In this document: positions 1 to 8,925 of the stretch, one piece after another
Numbering within the stretch: the stretch's first letter is position 1
Layout: each line of letters opens with the position of its first letter
Assembly (NCBI GenBank): GCA_024642705.1
Contig: JAHEAQ010000015.1
Coordinates: 31,109 to 69,989, forward strand
DNA from: Bacteroidota bacterium
GTDB lineage: Bacteria; Bacteroidota; Bacteroidia; Chitinophagales; Saprospiraceae
DNA length: 38,881 nt
Reading direction: 5' to 3'
Made by a program: the position numbers and the translations under genes
Notes under the pieces: model-generated
Seen by the model: only the letters and a program-made list of their open reading frames with translations
What the model was told of the DNA's origin: nothing
The model's database searches: none

Positions 1-229
1 CTATTAGAAAAATGTGCGACATGATTGCCATCTGTTTATGATTTATTTACATCCTTTGTAATTATTAAACAATTTAAATAATCATTTTAGAGTTTCTTAA
101 TACAATTTCAAAATAACCATGTCGCAATCATATGTAGATATTATACAATATATTATTGTTTAATCACCTTTAATAATTATCTTTCGCTTTTCAAATAAAT
201 TATTATTAAATCAATCAATTTAAAATTTC
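1..229. other. Upstream non-coding region
   Basis: Very AT-rich leader before the PASTA-protein gene. I see no open frame, RNA gene or clear terminator. It presumably contains the promoter for the genes starting at 230, but no convincing TAnnTTTG box with a correctly spaced upstream TTG is visible. Confidence 0.4.
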
Positions 230-1018
230 TTGAATCTCAAAATATTTATTAAAAATTTACTTTTCATTGGCCTTTTCTTTGTTGGCGTTTTGATATTGGT
301 GCTATTATGGTTGAGAATATATACCAATCATGGTCAAAAATTGAATTTGCCCGAGTTTATTGGGATGAAAATAGAAGATGCATCATCGTTTGCCCAAAAA
401 GAAAGCTTCCAAATAATTGTAAATGATTCAGTTCATATAATAGGAAAACCAGGTGGAACAATTATTGATCAGAATCCTAAAGCAAATTCAAAAGTCAAGG
501 AAAACCGTAAAGTTTATGTCACCACTACTAAATTTATTGCCGATAGATTTAAGGTTCAAGCGCTTCCAATTTTGTATGGCCGAGAATATGAAAGGAAAAG
601 TAAAGAATTATCCTTTATGGATATTAATTGTGTCATAAAGGATTATCAATATGATCCAGGTGAGCCTGATCATATCCTAGAAGTATATTATAAAGACACA
701 AAAATAATTTCAAGTGAAGGCAGAAAAAATGAAGTGGAACTAGAAAAAGGCAGTACTTTAGAATTCGTACTTAGCAAGAGGCTAGGCGGCGAAATGGTTG
801 TTCCAGATGTGGTTTGTATGGACTTCGAAAGTGCAGCATTCCTAATAGAAAATCTTAGACTTAAAGTTGGAATTTCGGCTTCTGATGGTTCTTTTACTGA
901 TCAGTCAAGTGCTTATATTATTGCTCAATATCCAGTGTTTGATCCTGGAGCTACTGTACAAATAGGAGATTCTATAATATTGACTTTGAGTCAAGTTAAA
1001 CCAAAAAATTGCAACTAA
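230..1018 (+). CDS. PASTA domain-containing single-pass membrane protein
   Basis: 262 residues. A short basic N-terminus is followed by one strongly hydrophobic segment (about residues 8-30), then a periplasmic part with PASTA-like units at about 38-100 and 188-255 and a more divergent one at 105-184. Typical PASTA features are visible, such as LPEFIGM near the start of unit 1, IIDQNPKA, and VPDVVCMDFESA with IIAQYPVFDPGA in unit 3. PASTA modules usually bind peptidoglycan or act as spacers. There is no kinase or transpeptidase domain, so this is a stand-alone PASTA protein of the kind common in Bacteroidota. The start is TTG: an in-frame stop lies three codons upstream (221-223) and the first internal ATG falls after the membrane segment. 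The rhodanese gene follows after one base, so the two are probably co-transcribed. Confidence 0.85.
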   Translation: MNLKIFIKNLLFIGLFFVGVLILVLLWLRIYTNHGQKLNLPEFIGMKIEDASSFAQKESFQIIVNDSVHIIGKPGGTIIDQNPKANSKVKENRKVYVTTTKFIADRFKVQALPILYGREYERKSKELSFMDINCVIKDYQYDPGEPDHILEVYYKDTKIISSEGRKNEVELEKGSTLEFVLSKRLGGEMVVPDVVCMDFESAAFLIENLRLKVGISASDGSFTDQSSAYIIAQYPVFDPGATVQIGDSIILTLSQVKPKNCN

Positions 1019-1019
1019 A

Positions 1020-1322
1020 ATGGATATTCAGGTTGAAGAATTAAAGGATAAAATTGATGGCAAAGAAGATTTTATCTTAATCGATGTTCGTGAAGCTTAT
1101 GAAAGGGCTGAGTTTAATGTTGGAGGAACACATATACCATTGGGAGCTGTGCCTTCAAATTTAGATGATTTGGAAGACTTCAAAGACAAAGAAATTGTAA
1201 TATATTGTCGTTCAGGCAATAGAAGTGGACAAGCTAAAATGTATATGGAACAATTGGGTTTCAAAAACGTCCGAAATCTGCTAGGTGGAATGTTAGAATG
1301 GAATAGAAAATTTGGGGTTTAA
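1020..1322 (+). CDS. Rhodanese-like domain protein
   Basis: 100 residues, a single rhodanese (Cdc25/sulfurtransferase) domain without signal peptide, so cytoplasmic. The active-site loop is CRSGNRSG with the catalytic Cys at residue 63. The N-terminal IDVREAYERAEFNVGGTHIP block and the C-terminal GGMLEWNRKFG are typical of small GlpE/PspE-like rhodaneses that carry persulfide sulfur. The ATG starts one base after the stop of the PASTA gene, suggesting translational coupling. The in vivo sulfur acceptor cannot be inferred. Confidence 0.93.
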   Translation: MDIQVEELKDKIDGKEDFILIDVREAYERAEFNVGGTHIPLGAVPSNLDDLEDFKDKEIVIYCRSGNRSGQAKMYMEQLGFKNVRNLLGGMLEWNRKFGV

Positions 1323-1377
1323 TTAGATCTAATAAATAGTTGAAAGCTCCAAATATTTTTTTCTTAGTTTGGATATT

Positions 1378-1914
1378 TTAAAATTTATTCTTCCACATCA
1401 TAGATTCAACTGGCTTGATAGTTCTAGTGTTATATTTTGCGTTTTTCTTTTTATTATAATAATTTGTTATGCCTCCATCAACTGTAAAATAAATCAATTG
1501 TCCCACAGGCATTCCCGCATAAACTCTTACAGGATGAACACAAGAAATTTCTAAAGTCCATGTATTGCAAAAACCAACATCCCCCTTTCCAGCTGTTGCA
1601 TGAATATCAATCCCTAATCTACCTACACTTGATTTACCTTCTAAAAAAGGAACAGAATTATGGGTTTCAGTATATTCTTCTGTAACTCCCAAATAAAGTG
1701 TCCCTGGTTGCAATACAAATCCTTCTTCTCCAATTATAATTTCTTTTATTTTATTATGCTTTTTTGCATCTAGAATTTCATCTTCATAAACTGCTAAATA
1801 TTTAGCTAAATGAACGTCGTAAGAATTTGTGCCTAAACAATCCGGTCTAAATGGTTCTATAATAATTTCGCCATTATTTATCGCCTCTTTAATACTTACA
1901 TCAGTTAATATCAT
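1378..1914 (-). CDS. dcd: dCTP deaminase
   Basis: 178 residues from the ATG at 1914. An upstream in-frame start at 1944 would add ten residues that do not fit the family, whose members begin MxLxD. The enzyme deaminates dCTP to dUTP, the main route to dUMP for thymidylate synthesis. The family core LEGKSSVGRLGIDIHATAG (about 91-109) carries the substrate-binding Ser/Arg residues. The catalytic-Glu block NTWTLEIS puts Glu at about 122, and GMPVGQLIYF follows. Length is slightly below the E. coli enzyme. Whether it also hydrolyses dUTP (bifunctional form) cannot be decided here. It is divergent from the phosphopantetheinyl transferase gene and convergent with the rhodanese gene. Confidence 0.92.
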   Translation of the reverse strand: MILTDVSIKEAINNGEIIIEPFRPDCLGTNSYDVHLAKYLAVYEDEILDAKKHNKIKEIIIGEEGFVLQPGTLYLGVTEEYTETHNSVPFLEGKSSVGRLGIDIHATAGKGDVGFCNTWTLEISCVHPVRVYAGMPVGQLIYFTVDGGITNYYNKKKNAKYNTRTIKPVESMMWKNKF

Positions 1915-1941
1915 TTTTCTATTTTTGTGACTGCAAAGAAA

Positions 1942-1949
1942 CAAAATTA
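1942..1949 (-). promoter_or_regulatory. Candidate -7 promoter element for dcd
   Basis: Read on the minus strand this is TAATTTTG, an exact match to the Bacteroidota -7 consensus TAnnTTTG, 27 bases before the dcd ATG. No clear TTG lies at the usual 19-21 base distance upstream, so this is a weak-to-moderate call. Confidence 0.4.
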
Positions 1950-2006
1950 ATGTGATTTAGTCCTACGAATTGCTTGATCTAATAGCATAATTGTTAATTT
2001 TATGAT

Positions 2007-2654
2007 ATGCCGTTGTATTTAAGTAAGACCGTTTTTGAAAATGCCAAGTTAGGCGTATGGCTCATTCAAGAGGATGAAACCTATTTCGTCGATCACCTTG
2101 CATTGTCGATGGATGAAAAAAAGCTAATCAATAGTTTTAATGCTAAGCGAAAAATTGAATGGCTGTCATCTAGACATTTGATTCATCTTTTATCAGGAAG
2201 GAAAACTAGAGCTGAAATTTTAAAAGATACTTTTGGAAAACCATACATTCAAGATTCAAAATATCTAATATCTTTCAGTCATTCGCATGGGAAATCTGCA
2301 GTTATCGCTTCAAAAAAGCAAGTAGGTATAGATATTCAATATATTGTTCCAAAAATTACTAGAATAGCTAATAAATTTATTAATGAAACAGAAGTTGATT
2401 TTATTAAAAGCAATCATTCTTCATTAAATTTAGAGCTGTTGCATATTATTTGGGGTGCAAAAGAATCTTTATATAAAGCATACGGAAAACGATCACTAGA
2501 TTTTAAAAAAAATATGAAAGTTGAACCATTTTTTTGGGATAGAAATTTTACGACATTTAGTGCAACATTAATTAAAGATGATTACGAGGCATCATTTCGT
2601 TTAGAAGCTTTGAAAATTAACAATTACATACTTGTATATGCTGAAAAATTATAA
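2007..2654 (+). CDS. 4'-phosphopantetheinyl transferase superfamily protein
   Basis: 215 residues, Sfp-type length. The family transfers the phosphopantetheine arm of CoA to a conserved Ser of acyl- or peptidyl-carrier proteins. Visible motifs are SFSHSHG (about 89-95), VGIDIQ with the metal-ligand Asp at 109, and WGAKESLYKAYG (149-160) with Glu153 and Lys157. The position that is Glu in Sfp (GIDIE) is Gln here; that position varies in the family. No carrier protein, fatty-acid or polyketide gene lies nearby, so the target is unknown; it may be the cell's general ACP-activating enzyme. Its 3' end overlaps the next lipoprotein gene by 17 bases. Confidence 0.88.
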   Translation: MPLYLSKTVFENAKLGVWLIQEDETYFVDHLALSMDEKKLINSFNAKRKIEWLSSRHLIHLLSGRKTRAEILKDTFGKPYIQDSKYLISFSHSHGKSAVIASKKQVGIDIQYIVPKITRIANKFINETEVDFIKSNHSSLNLELLHIIWGAKESLYKAYGKRSLDFKKNMKVEPFFWDRNFTTFSATLIKDDYEASFRLEALKINNYILVYAEKL

Positions 2655-3072
2655 ATTAATATTTTTATTTCTCGTATTGTGTTCATGCAATCAAAATAAA
2701 ATTTCAGATTCCGAACAAGTCAAGGGAAATGAATTGACTTTACCTAATGGATTTCGTGAGTTTTACGAGGCCTTTCATTCTGATTCTTCCTATCAAATGA
2801 ACCATATTATATTTCCTCTAAAAGGTGTCAGGACCAGAAAAGATTCTATGGAATCATTAAGTTTGGACATAGAGTATATTCCTGAAAAATGGAAGCTCCA
2901 CAAACCTTATGTAAATGATGGAAGTTATTCACGAACATTTACGTTGTTTGGAGATATTGTCATTGAGAATCTTATCGACAATATGGGATTGCTAAACATT
3001 GAAAGAAGATGGGCTAAAATTGATACTTCTTGGAATCTAATATATTATGGGTCAACAGAAAAAGCTTGGTAA
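2638..3072 (+). CDS. Small lipoprotein of unknown function
   Basis: 144 residues from the ATG at 2638; a TTG two codons upstream is a less likely start. A lipoprotein signal is clear: MLKNYK, a hydrophobic stretch, then LCSC as lipobox. The mature part is soluble and charged and ends in a compact region with WAKIDTSWNLIYYG. I do not recognise the family; it has the size of DUF4348-like Bacteroidota lipoproteins, but that is only a guess. The start lies inside the 3' end of the phosphopantetheinyl transferase gene, so the two are translated from one message. The stop codon is immediately followed by the stop codon of the convergent hldD gene, with no base between. Confidence 0.78.
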   Translation: MLKNYKLIFLFLVLCSCNQNKISDSEQVKGNELTLPNGFREFYEAFHSDSSYQMNHIIFPLKGVRTRKDSMESLSLDIEYIPEKWKLHKPYVNDGSYSRTFTLFGDIVIENLIDNMGLLNIERRWAKIDTSWNLIYYGSTEKAW

Positions 3073-4038
3073 TTATAAGTAGATCTTGTTTTTCAAAAAA
3101 TTAGTTACATAATCAAAAACACCTTCTTCAAGATTTTGAAAATGCAAATCAATACCTTGTTTTTCAAGTTTTAGCATATTAGCTTCTGTAAAGTATTGAT
3201 AGTTGGCTCTAATATCCATTGGAATATCAATATACTCAATATTTGGAGTAAGTTCCAATCCAGCGAAAACAGCATTTACTAAGTCATTGAAACTTCTGGC
3301 TTTTCCAGTACCTAAATTATAAATGCCAGATTTTATTTGTTTCTGCATTATTTGAATTATAGTTTCACAAACATCTTTCACATAAATAAAATCTCGTTGT
3401 TGTTCGCCGTCCTTAAATCTTTTGTTGTGGGATTTAAATAATTTCATCTTTCCAGTTTCAACAATTTGATGATATGCATGAAAAATAACGGATGCCATTC
3501 TTCCTTTATGATATTCATTTGGACCATACACATTAAAGAATTTCAACCCAACCCAATTAGGAGGAGTTGCTTCTTGTTCACTGGCCCAAAAATCAAAATA
3601 ATTTTTTGACTTGCCATATTCATTCAGAGGAATTAATTGAGTAAAATCGGAAAATGTGTCGTCAAATCCATGCTCACCATTACCATAAGTGGCAGCACTT
3701 GAAGCATAAATAAGTGGCAACTTGAATAGTGTGCAAATATTCCAAACAGCAATTGAATAATTAATATTTAACTCTAAGAAAATTTCAGGGTCCTTGTCCA
3801 CCGTATCAGTCCTCGCACCTAAATGAATTACATGACTAATTTCAAAATTGTGAGCACCAATAAAACTAAATAGTTCCTTTCTATCAATCCTTAATATATC
3901 AGTCTTATTAATGTAATTCGGTAATTTTTTCTCAAATTTGAAATCGTCTACTCCTACTAAATCTTTGTATCCATTTTCTTTTAGAAAAGTTAGCATACAA
4001 GATCCTATAAATCCAGCCGCTCCTGTTACAACTATCAT
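3073..4038 (-). CDS. hldD: ADP-L-glycero-D-manno-heptose-6-epimerase
   Basis: 321 residues, a short-chain dehydrogenase/reductase of the extended NAD-dependent epimerase type. It performs the last step of ADP-heptose synthesis for the inner core of lipopolysaccharide. The nucleotide-binding GAAGFIG is at 6-12, HLGARTDT at 72-79, and YASSAATYG precedes the catalytic pair Tyr141-xxx-Lys145 (NEYGKSK). The heptose-epimerase-specific blocks GLKFFNVYGPNEYHKGRMAS (164-183) and GEQQRDFIYVKDV separate it from UDP-galactose epimerases. Three bases separate it from the upstream gcvP gene, so the two are probably one transcript. Confidence 0.93.
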   Translation of the reverse strand: MIVVTGAAGFIGSCMLTFLKENGYKDLVGVDDFKFEKKLPNYINKTDILRIDRKELFSFIGAHNFEISHVIHLGARTDTVDKDPEIFLELNINYSIAVWNICTLFKLPLIYASSAATYGNGEHGFDDTFSDFTQLIPLNEYGKSKNYFDFWASEQEATPPNWVGLKFFNVYGPNEYHKGRMASVIFHAYHQIVETGKMKLFKSHNKRFKDGEQQRDFIYVKDVCETIIQIMQKQIKSGIYNLGTGKARSFNDLVNAVFAGLELTPNIEYIDIPMDIRANYQYFTEANMLKLEKQGIDLHFQNLEEGVFDYVTNFLKNKIYL

Positions 4039-4041
4039 AAT

Positions 4042-6921
4042 TTATGCTCCAGCTTGTTCATATTCATCGATTGATGGACATGTGCAAATCAAGTTTCGAT
4101 CGCCATAAGCACTGTCAATCCTTCGCACAGAAGCCCAAAATTTATTGGTTCTCAAATAATCTAAGGGATACGCCGCTTGAGATCTAGAATATGGGAAATT
4201 CCATTCATCTGCTGTTAATAGATTCAAAGTATGCGGTGCGTTCACCAGAACATTATTCTCTGCATTTGATTCTCCAGATGCAATCAAATTGAGTTCGTTT
4301 TTAATACTCAACATTGCGTCACAAAACCTATCAAGCTCATCCTTGCCTTCACTTTCTGTTGGTTCTATCATTAAAGTTCCAGCTACAGGAAATGATAATG
4401 TTGGTGCATGAAATCCATAATCTATTAGCCGTTTTGCAATATCTTCTGCAGATATACCTAAAATTTTATAAGGATTAAGGTCTATAATTAATTCATGAGC
4501 TGCTCTCCCCTTTTCTCCAGTGTATAACACTTGATATTCTTTAGCTAATCGTGCCTTTATGTAATTAGCATTTAAAATAGCATACTTCGTAGAATCTGTT
4601 AAGCCCTTGTTCCCTAACATTTTGATATATCCGTACGAAATTAGTAAGATACTGGCACTTCCAAATGGTGCTGCTGAAACAGCTTTTATTGCTTCATCTC
4701 CTCCACAATCCACATATTTATGTCCAGGAAGAAAAGGTTTTAATTTATCATTTACACAAATTGGTCCCATGCCGGGGCCTCCTCCACCATGCGGAATTGC
4801 AAATGTTTTGTGTAAATTCAAATGACACACATCTGCATTAATCAAACCTGGCGAAGTTAATCCTACTTGAGCGTTCATATTAGCGCCATCCATATAAACA
4901 AGTCCACCATTTTCGTGGATAATGCTACAAATCTCTTTAATCTTTGATTCAAATACTCCATGGGTTGAAGGATAAGTGACCATCAAAGCAGCCAAATTGA
5001 GTTTATGCATTTCTGCCTTGAGTTTCAAGTCATCCACATCAATATTTCCCTTTTCATCACATTTCACCACGACTACATTCATGCCCGTCATAACTGCACT
5101 TGCTGGATTAGTACCATGTGCTGAAGAAGGAATAAGTGCAATATTCCTATGAGGATTATTGTGAAATTTATGGAAAGCTGCAATGGTTAATAACCCAGCA
5201 TATTCGCCTTGAGCACCAGAATTAGGTTGAAGTGAACAAGCTGTGAATCCAGTAATATCGCATAAGTATTTCTCCAATTCATGAATCATTTTCAAATATC
5301 CCTTTACTTGATTCGTTGGTGCAAACGGATGAATGTTAGAAAATTCTGGGTAACTAACAGGAATTAATTCTGATGCTGCATTTAATTTCATGGTACACGA
5401 ACCCAATGGAATCATTGCATGCACTAATGAAAGATCTTTGTTTTCTAAAGATTTAATATAACGCATCATTTTTGTTTCAGAATGATGACTATTAAATATT
5501 TGATGCTTTAAATAATCAGAAGTTCTTTGTAAATCCATTGGAATTTGGAAATCTTCCATTTCTTGAGTATTTACATTTCCATTATTTTTAAATTTTGAAA
5601 AAACTTTAATTATTGATTCAATTTCATTTTGAGAGGTTGTTTCATCTACTGAAATTCTAATTTGATTCGCTGTATAAAAAAAGTTTAAATGGAGTTGGTC
5701 AGCAATCTTTAATATCTTAGAAGAAAGTGCTTCTTCAATTTGAATGGATAATGTGTCAAAGAAATATTTATTCTTAATTTCATATCCAAGATTCTTTAAT
5801 CCAAAAAATAACGTTGTTGCTTTTTTATGAATATTTTCAGCTATCACTCTTATTCCTTCAGGACCATGGTAAACTGCATACATCCCAGCCATAATAGCCA
5901 ATAAAGCTTGTGCAGTGCAAATATTTGAAGTTGCCTTCTCACGTTTTATATGTTGTTCTCTGGTCTGGAGTGCCATTCTTAATGCCATATTACCATCAGA
6001 ATCTTTGGATACACCAATAATTCTTCCTGGAATGCTCCTTTTAAATTCATCTTTAGTTGCAAAATATGCAGCATGCGGTCCTCCGAAACCCATTGGCACT
6101 CCAAATCGTTGAGTAAGTCCAACTACAGCATCAGCGCCAAACTCTCCTGGAGGAGTAATCAATGCAAGACTAAGTATGTCTGAGATAAAAATACTATAAA
6201 TTTCATTAGCATTCAGATCTGAAACAAAGCCTCTAAAATCTTCGATTGAACCTTCTTTATCTGGATATTGATTTATTACTGCAAAATATCCGTCCTTCAG
6301 ATTTATTGACTTCCAATCACCAACCACTACTTCAATATCTAAAGGTTCCGCCCGAGTATAAATTACATCCAAAGTTTGATCAAAAACGCCTTCATCGACA
6401 AAAATTTTCTTTACTAATTCATCTTTGGCTCTTTTATTTTTTAAACCATAAAACATTGCCATCGCCTCTGCAGCAGCCGTCCCTTCATCTAACAAAGATG
6501 CGTTTGCAAGATCCATTCCTGTTAAATCAGTTATCATTGTTTGGAAATTCAACAATGCTTCCAATCTTCCTTGAGCAATTTCTGCTTGATAAGGCGTGTA
6601 TTGAGTGTACCAACCGGGATTTTGAAAAATATTTCTAGCTATTACAGAAGGTGTAATGGTACCATAATATCCTTGTCCTATAAAATTATGACCAACAATA
6701 TTCTCAGCACCAATTTCTTTTATATGTTGGAGATATTCGAATTCTGATAAAGCCTCCCCAACATTCAAATGCCTTTTCATTCTAATGTCACTTGGAATCG
6801 TTTCATCAATTAATTGATCGAGACTTTCCACATTAATGGCTTCTAACATCTCTGAAAGTGCATGCGGCGTAACGCCAATATGTCTATTACTGAATTTGTC
6901 CCCTTTTTTTATCGTTTGCAT
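4042..6921 (-). CDS. gcvP: Glycine dehydrogenase (decarboxylating), P-protein of the glycine cleavage system
   Basis: 959 residues, the usual length of the fused homodimeric P-protein. It decarboxylates glycine with pyridoxal phosphate and passes the aminomethyl group to lipoylated H-protein. Seen in order: the N-terminal FSNRHIG block, GQGYYGTITP, NPGWYTQYTPYQAEIAQGR, GFGGPHAAYFA, then in the C-terminal half IPLGSCTMKLNA, SAHGTNPASA and the PLP-lysine block LNLHKTFAIPHGGGGPGMGP with Lys705. The frame is intact. The other glycine-cleavage genes (gcvT, gcvH) are not in the window, as is common in Bacteroidota. No glycine-riboswitch-like structure is apparent upstream. Confidence 0.97.
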   Translation of the reverse strand: MQTIKKGDKFSNRHIGVTPHALSEMLEAINVESLDQLIDETIPSDIRMKRHLNVGEALSEFEYLQHIKEIGAENIVGHNFIGQGYYGTITPSVIARNIFQNPGWYTQYTPYQAEIAQGRLEALLNFQTMITDLTGMDLANASLLDEGTAAAEAMAMFYGLKNKRAKDELVKKIFVDEGVFDQTLDVIYTRAEPLDIEVVVGDWKSINLKDGYFAVINQYPDKEGSIEDFRGFVSDLNANEIYSIFISDILSLALITPPGEFGADAVVGLTQRFGVPMGFGGPHAAYFATKDEFKRSIPGRIIGVSKDSDGNMALRMALQTREQHIKREKATSNICTAQALLAIMAGMYAVYHGPEGIRVIAENIHKKATTLFFGLKNLGYEIKNKYFFDTLSIQIEEALSSKILKIADQLHLNFFYTANQIRISVDETTSQNEIESIIKVFSKFKNNGNVNTQEMEDFQIPMDLQRTSDYLKHQIFNSHHSETKMMRYIKSLENKDLSLVHAMIPLGSCTMKLNAASELIPVSYPEFSNIHPFAPTNQVKGYLKMIHELEKYLCDITGFTACSLQPNSGAQGEYAGLLTIAAFHKFHNNPHRNIALIPSSAHGTNPASAVMTGMNVVVVKCDEKGNIDVDDLKLKAEMHKLNLAALMVTYPSTHGVFESKIKEICSIIHENGGLVYMDGANMNAQVGLTSPGLINADVCHLNLHKTFAIPHGGGGPGMGPICVNDKLKPFLPGHKYVDCGGDEAIKAVSAAPFGSASILLISYGYIKMLGNKGLTDSTKYAILNANYIKARLAKEYQVLYTGEKGRAAHELIIDLNPYKILGISAEDIAKRLIDYGFHAPTLSFPVAGTLMIEPTESEGKDELDRFCDAMLSIKNELNLIASGESNAENNVLVNAPHTLNLLTADEWNFPYSRSQAAYPLDYLRTNKFWASVRRIDSAYGDRNLICTCPSIDEYEQAGA

Positions 6922-6947
6922 TATTTCAATCTTGGTTTAAACTTCCA

Positions 6948-6955
6948 CAAATCTA
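6948..6955 (-). promoter_or_regulatory. Candidate -7 promoter element for gcvP-hldD
   Basis: On the minus strand this is TAGATTTG, an exact match to TAnnTTTG, 26 bases before the gcvP ATG. No TTTG is found 19-21 bases upstream, so the assignment rests on one box and its position. Confidence 0.35.
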
Positions 6956-7314
6956 TTGAATTATCAATTATTATAATGCATCAAATATGTATTAATTATA
7001 TATTATTTTTTTCTTTATGTAAATTTTCAAGTTTCCTTCTTTTCCCGATTCCACATCAATTAGATTTATAACAATTCCGATTAAAAATTAAATCATTTAT
7101 TATCCACATATTTTATTTTTTTGTAGAAATTATAATTCCAATTGATATTCTGTAAAGCCCAGCTTTTCCGTGGAATTTTGTGCATGTTTCAAAGCATTTA
7201 TTAGTCAAGAAAAGAGCCCAAGTTCATTAATATCAATTTTAATTTAGCAATTTTTATTCTCTTTTCAACAATTTGCCTGTGATAATGACCTCAGAATAAA
7301 TACTTCTCCTGAGC
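6956..7314. other. Gene-free AT-rich spacer
   Basis: Between the gcvP promoter area and the dead IS110-type transposase. I see no open frame with coding character, no strong hairpin and no RNA gene. It may include the far end of the decayed insertion element; IS110-family elements have no long terminal inverted repeats, so the edge cannot be drawn by eye. Confidence 0.4.
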
Positions 7315-8088
7315 TTAATCTGCTATCTTCTTTGCAAGCATATTCCAGATGATAACTGCCAGCTTTCGAGCTATCGCTATGATTGCTTTTATGCCTTCAT
7401 TCTTAAAGGCTATCTTCTTATAAAACTTTTTGAATAGACAGTCTTTTAGTTTATTGATGGAATAAGCTGCATTTCTCAAATCAATTTTAGGCCGATCACT
7501 CCTCCAAAATACCGATAAGATACTATGTTCAAATTAATTGTTTTTAATGAGTTCTTGTTGAGTCTTTTATGCGGTTTTTTACTTGGTAAATCATCTATCG
7601 GTTGTGGTTTTTGATCAATGCAAGTATTCAGGAATTTAGTTTTGAAAATATCACAATCGAGCATTTGTATTAAACAAAATTTATATTTCTCAAACTCTTG
7701 AGTCAATCAAAAATAAAGTCTTTACTATTATTTCCCCCAAGTGCCATAGCTATTTCTTTTTCACTTTTGCTACAATTATAATGTCTAATCGAAGCAAGTT
7801 TCTTAGGATCTAACTCACCTTAAGTTATGGACTCAAATATTGAAATTCCTGTTGGGCCTTTGACATCTTTAAATACCACATCTAGTCTGAAGTTGAGAAA
7901 CTTCAAGAACTTCTGCATTTTTCGAGATCCATTGGCTTGGCTGACTTTAATATCCGGCGGTGTCGACAAAATGTACTTATTTCACCAATTTAAGTATCTG
8001 GATAAGCAACAAAATGTGATTTGCTTCCAATGTCAATTCCTGCCACTAATAAATTGATACCTGACATTTCAATTTTTTGATGCTTCAT
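7315..8088 (-). pseudogene. Decayed IS110-family transposase
   Basis: Pieces of one transposase lie in family order on the minus strand but in different frames. The N-terminal piece starts at ATG 8088 and contains VAGIDIGSKSHFVA, the beginning of the DEDD RuvC-like domain, and stops at 7990-7992. Most of the rest of that domain is missing. A second piece (about 7730-7920) reads KFLNFRLDVVFKDVKG, an in-frame stop, then KLASIRHYNCSKSEKEIA. A third (7476-7706) contains DDLPSKKPHKRLNK and SYRYFGG. A fourth, ending at the stop 7315-7317, reads LRNAAYSINKLKDCLFKKFY and then AIIAIARKLAVIIWNMLAKK, the C-terminal Transposase_20 region. The segment that should carry the catalytic serine is deleted between pieces three and four. 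The element cannot be active. Family assignment rests on the order and similarity of these motifs as I know them. Confidence 0.85.
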
Positions 8089-8300
8089 TGCTCTTAAGTT
8101 TATTTAAATTACAAAATGGCTCTAAGAAGACTTAACGAACCAAAAGAGAATCAATGAAATTGTTGAGTGAAGAAACTACGCTGTGGATAGGAAGCTACTT
8201 TGTAATTAATCTGAACAGGGTCCGTGCTGTCACCAATAAATTTCTCGACAGTCTCTAAGGCAATAAGACCTTAAGGACTTTTATATTCCAATCATAATTA
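8089..8300 (-). other. Possible left-end/bridge-RNA region of the dead IS110 element
   Basis: About 200 bases just upstream of the transposase remnant, noticeably less AT-rich than the surroundings, with short complementary blocks such as CTGTC/GACAG around 8233-8257 and AAGG/CCTT around 8260-8275. IS110-group elements carry a bridge RNA in the non-coding end upstream of the transposase, and position and size fit. I cannot fold it or define its ends, and the element is degraded. Inference only. Confidence 0.25.
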
Positions 8301-8925
8301 CACGCAAGCTTTATTGAACTTCAATAAATAGCAAGAATTCAAAACTCGGCCTTGCATACAGCTACCCTTTAAATACAGCTCTTTGTTGGTAGCAAAATTT
8401 TAGTCGTATTGTTAAAATAATCATCCATTTACAAATATTACCGGGAGCAAAGGAAATTAATTTTCAGTGAAAAATTGGTACACTTTAAAGATCAATTTTA
8501 GTCATTCAGATCTGGGGAATGAAGCACAACTCTCAATATACTATAATCTGAATAACTCCAAATAAGTTATCGCGAGCTGAATCCATTTTATTGATTTAAT
8601 GCTCATTTATATCAGCTTCATCAGATAAAGGCATAGCTATTTGTACTTTAATCTCGGAAACATTAAAAAACGCTATTTCATTTTCAATATTTCTTCTGTA
8701 TTGTCTTAAAAATATGTAATTAAACTAGTTCAGACGGATGAAAACGATATTATGTTGCTTAATTATTCTTAAGACTAGTTGAAATTTGGCATTTTGAACT
8801 GAATTTTATAGAGGTTTAATGGTGAATAAAGGTAGTGAACTTAGAATTTTCAATTCTAAGTTATTTCAACTCCAATAAATAACCTTTTGTTTTTAAAATA
8901 TATTGAAAATATGCCATTCCCAAAT
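8301..8925. other. Degenerate gene-free DNA
   Basis: No intact gene. On the minus strand about 8555-8725 a coding-like frame with one stop can be read (segments FLRQYRRNIENEIAFFNVSE and QIAMPLSDEADINEH), suggesting another broken gene, but I cannot assign a family. The rest shows nothing recognisable. Confidence 0.35.

Noticed and set aside
15-131. Nine-base inverted repeat TGCGACATG (15-23) / CATGTCGCA (118-126)
   Set aside because: The arms are about 95 bases apart, no tail or conserved loop is visible, and the neighbouring eight-base match is in a different register; likely chance or an unknown weak regulatory site.
1323-1377. TCCAAA...TTTGGA hairpin as terminator between rhodanese and dcd
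   Set aside because: The stem is only about six base pairs with the T-run in the loop rather than after the stem.
6246-6638. 130-codon plus-strand frame inside gcvP
   Set aside because: Fully antisense to conserved gcvP coding sequence with no start signals or family features.
6922-7100. Glycine riboswitch ahead of gcvP
   Set aside because: The leader is AT-only-like sequence without the conserved G-rich paired elements of the glycine aptamer.
7827-8057. 76-codon plus-strand open frame
   Set aside because: It is the antisense of the dead IS110 transposase, whose minus-strand motifs are clearly recognisable there.
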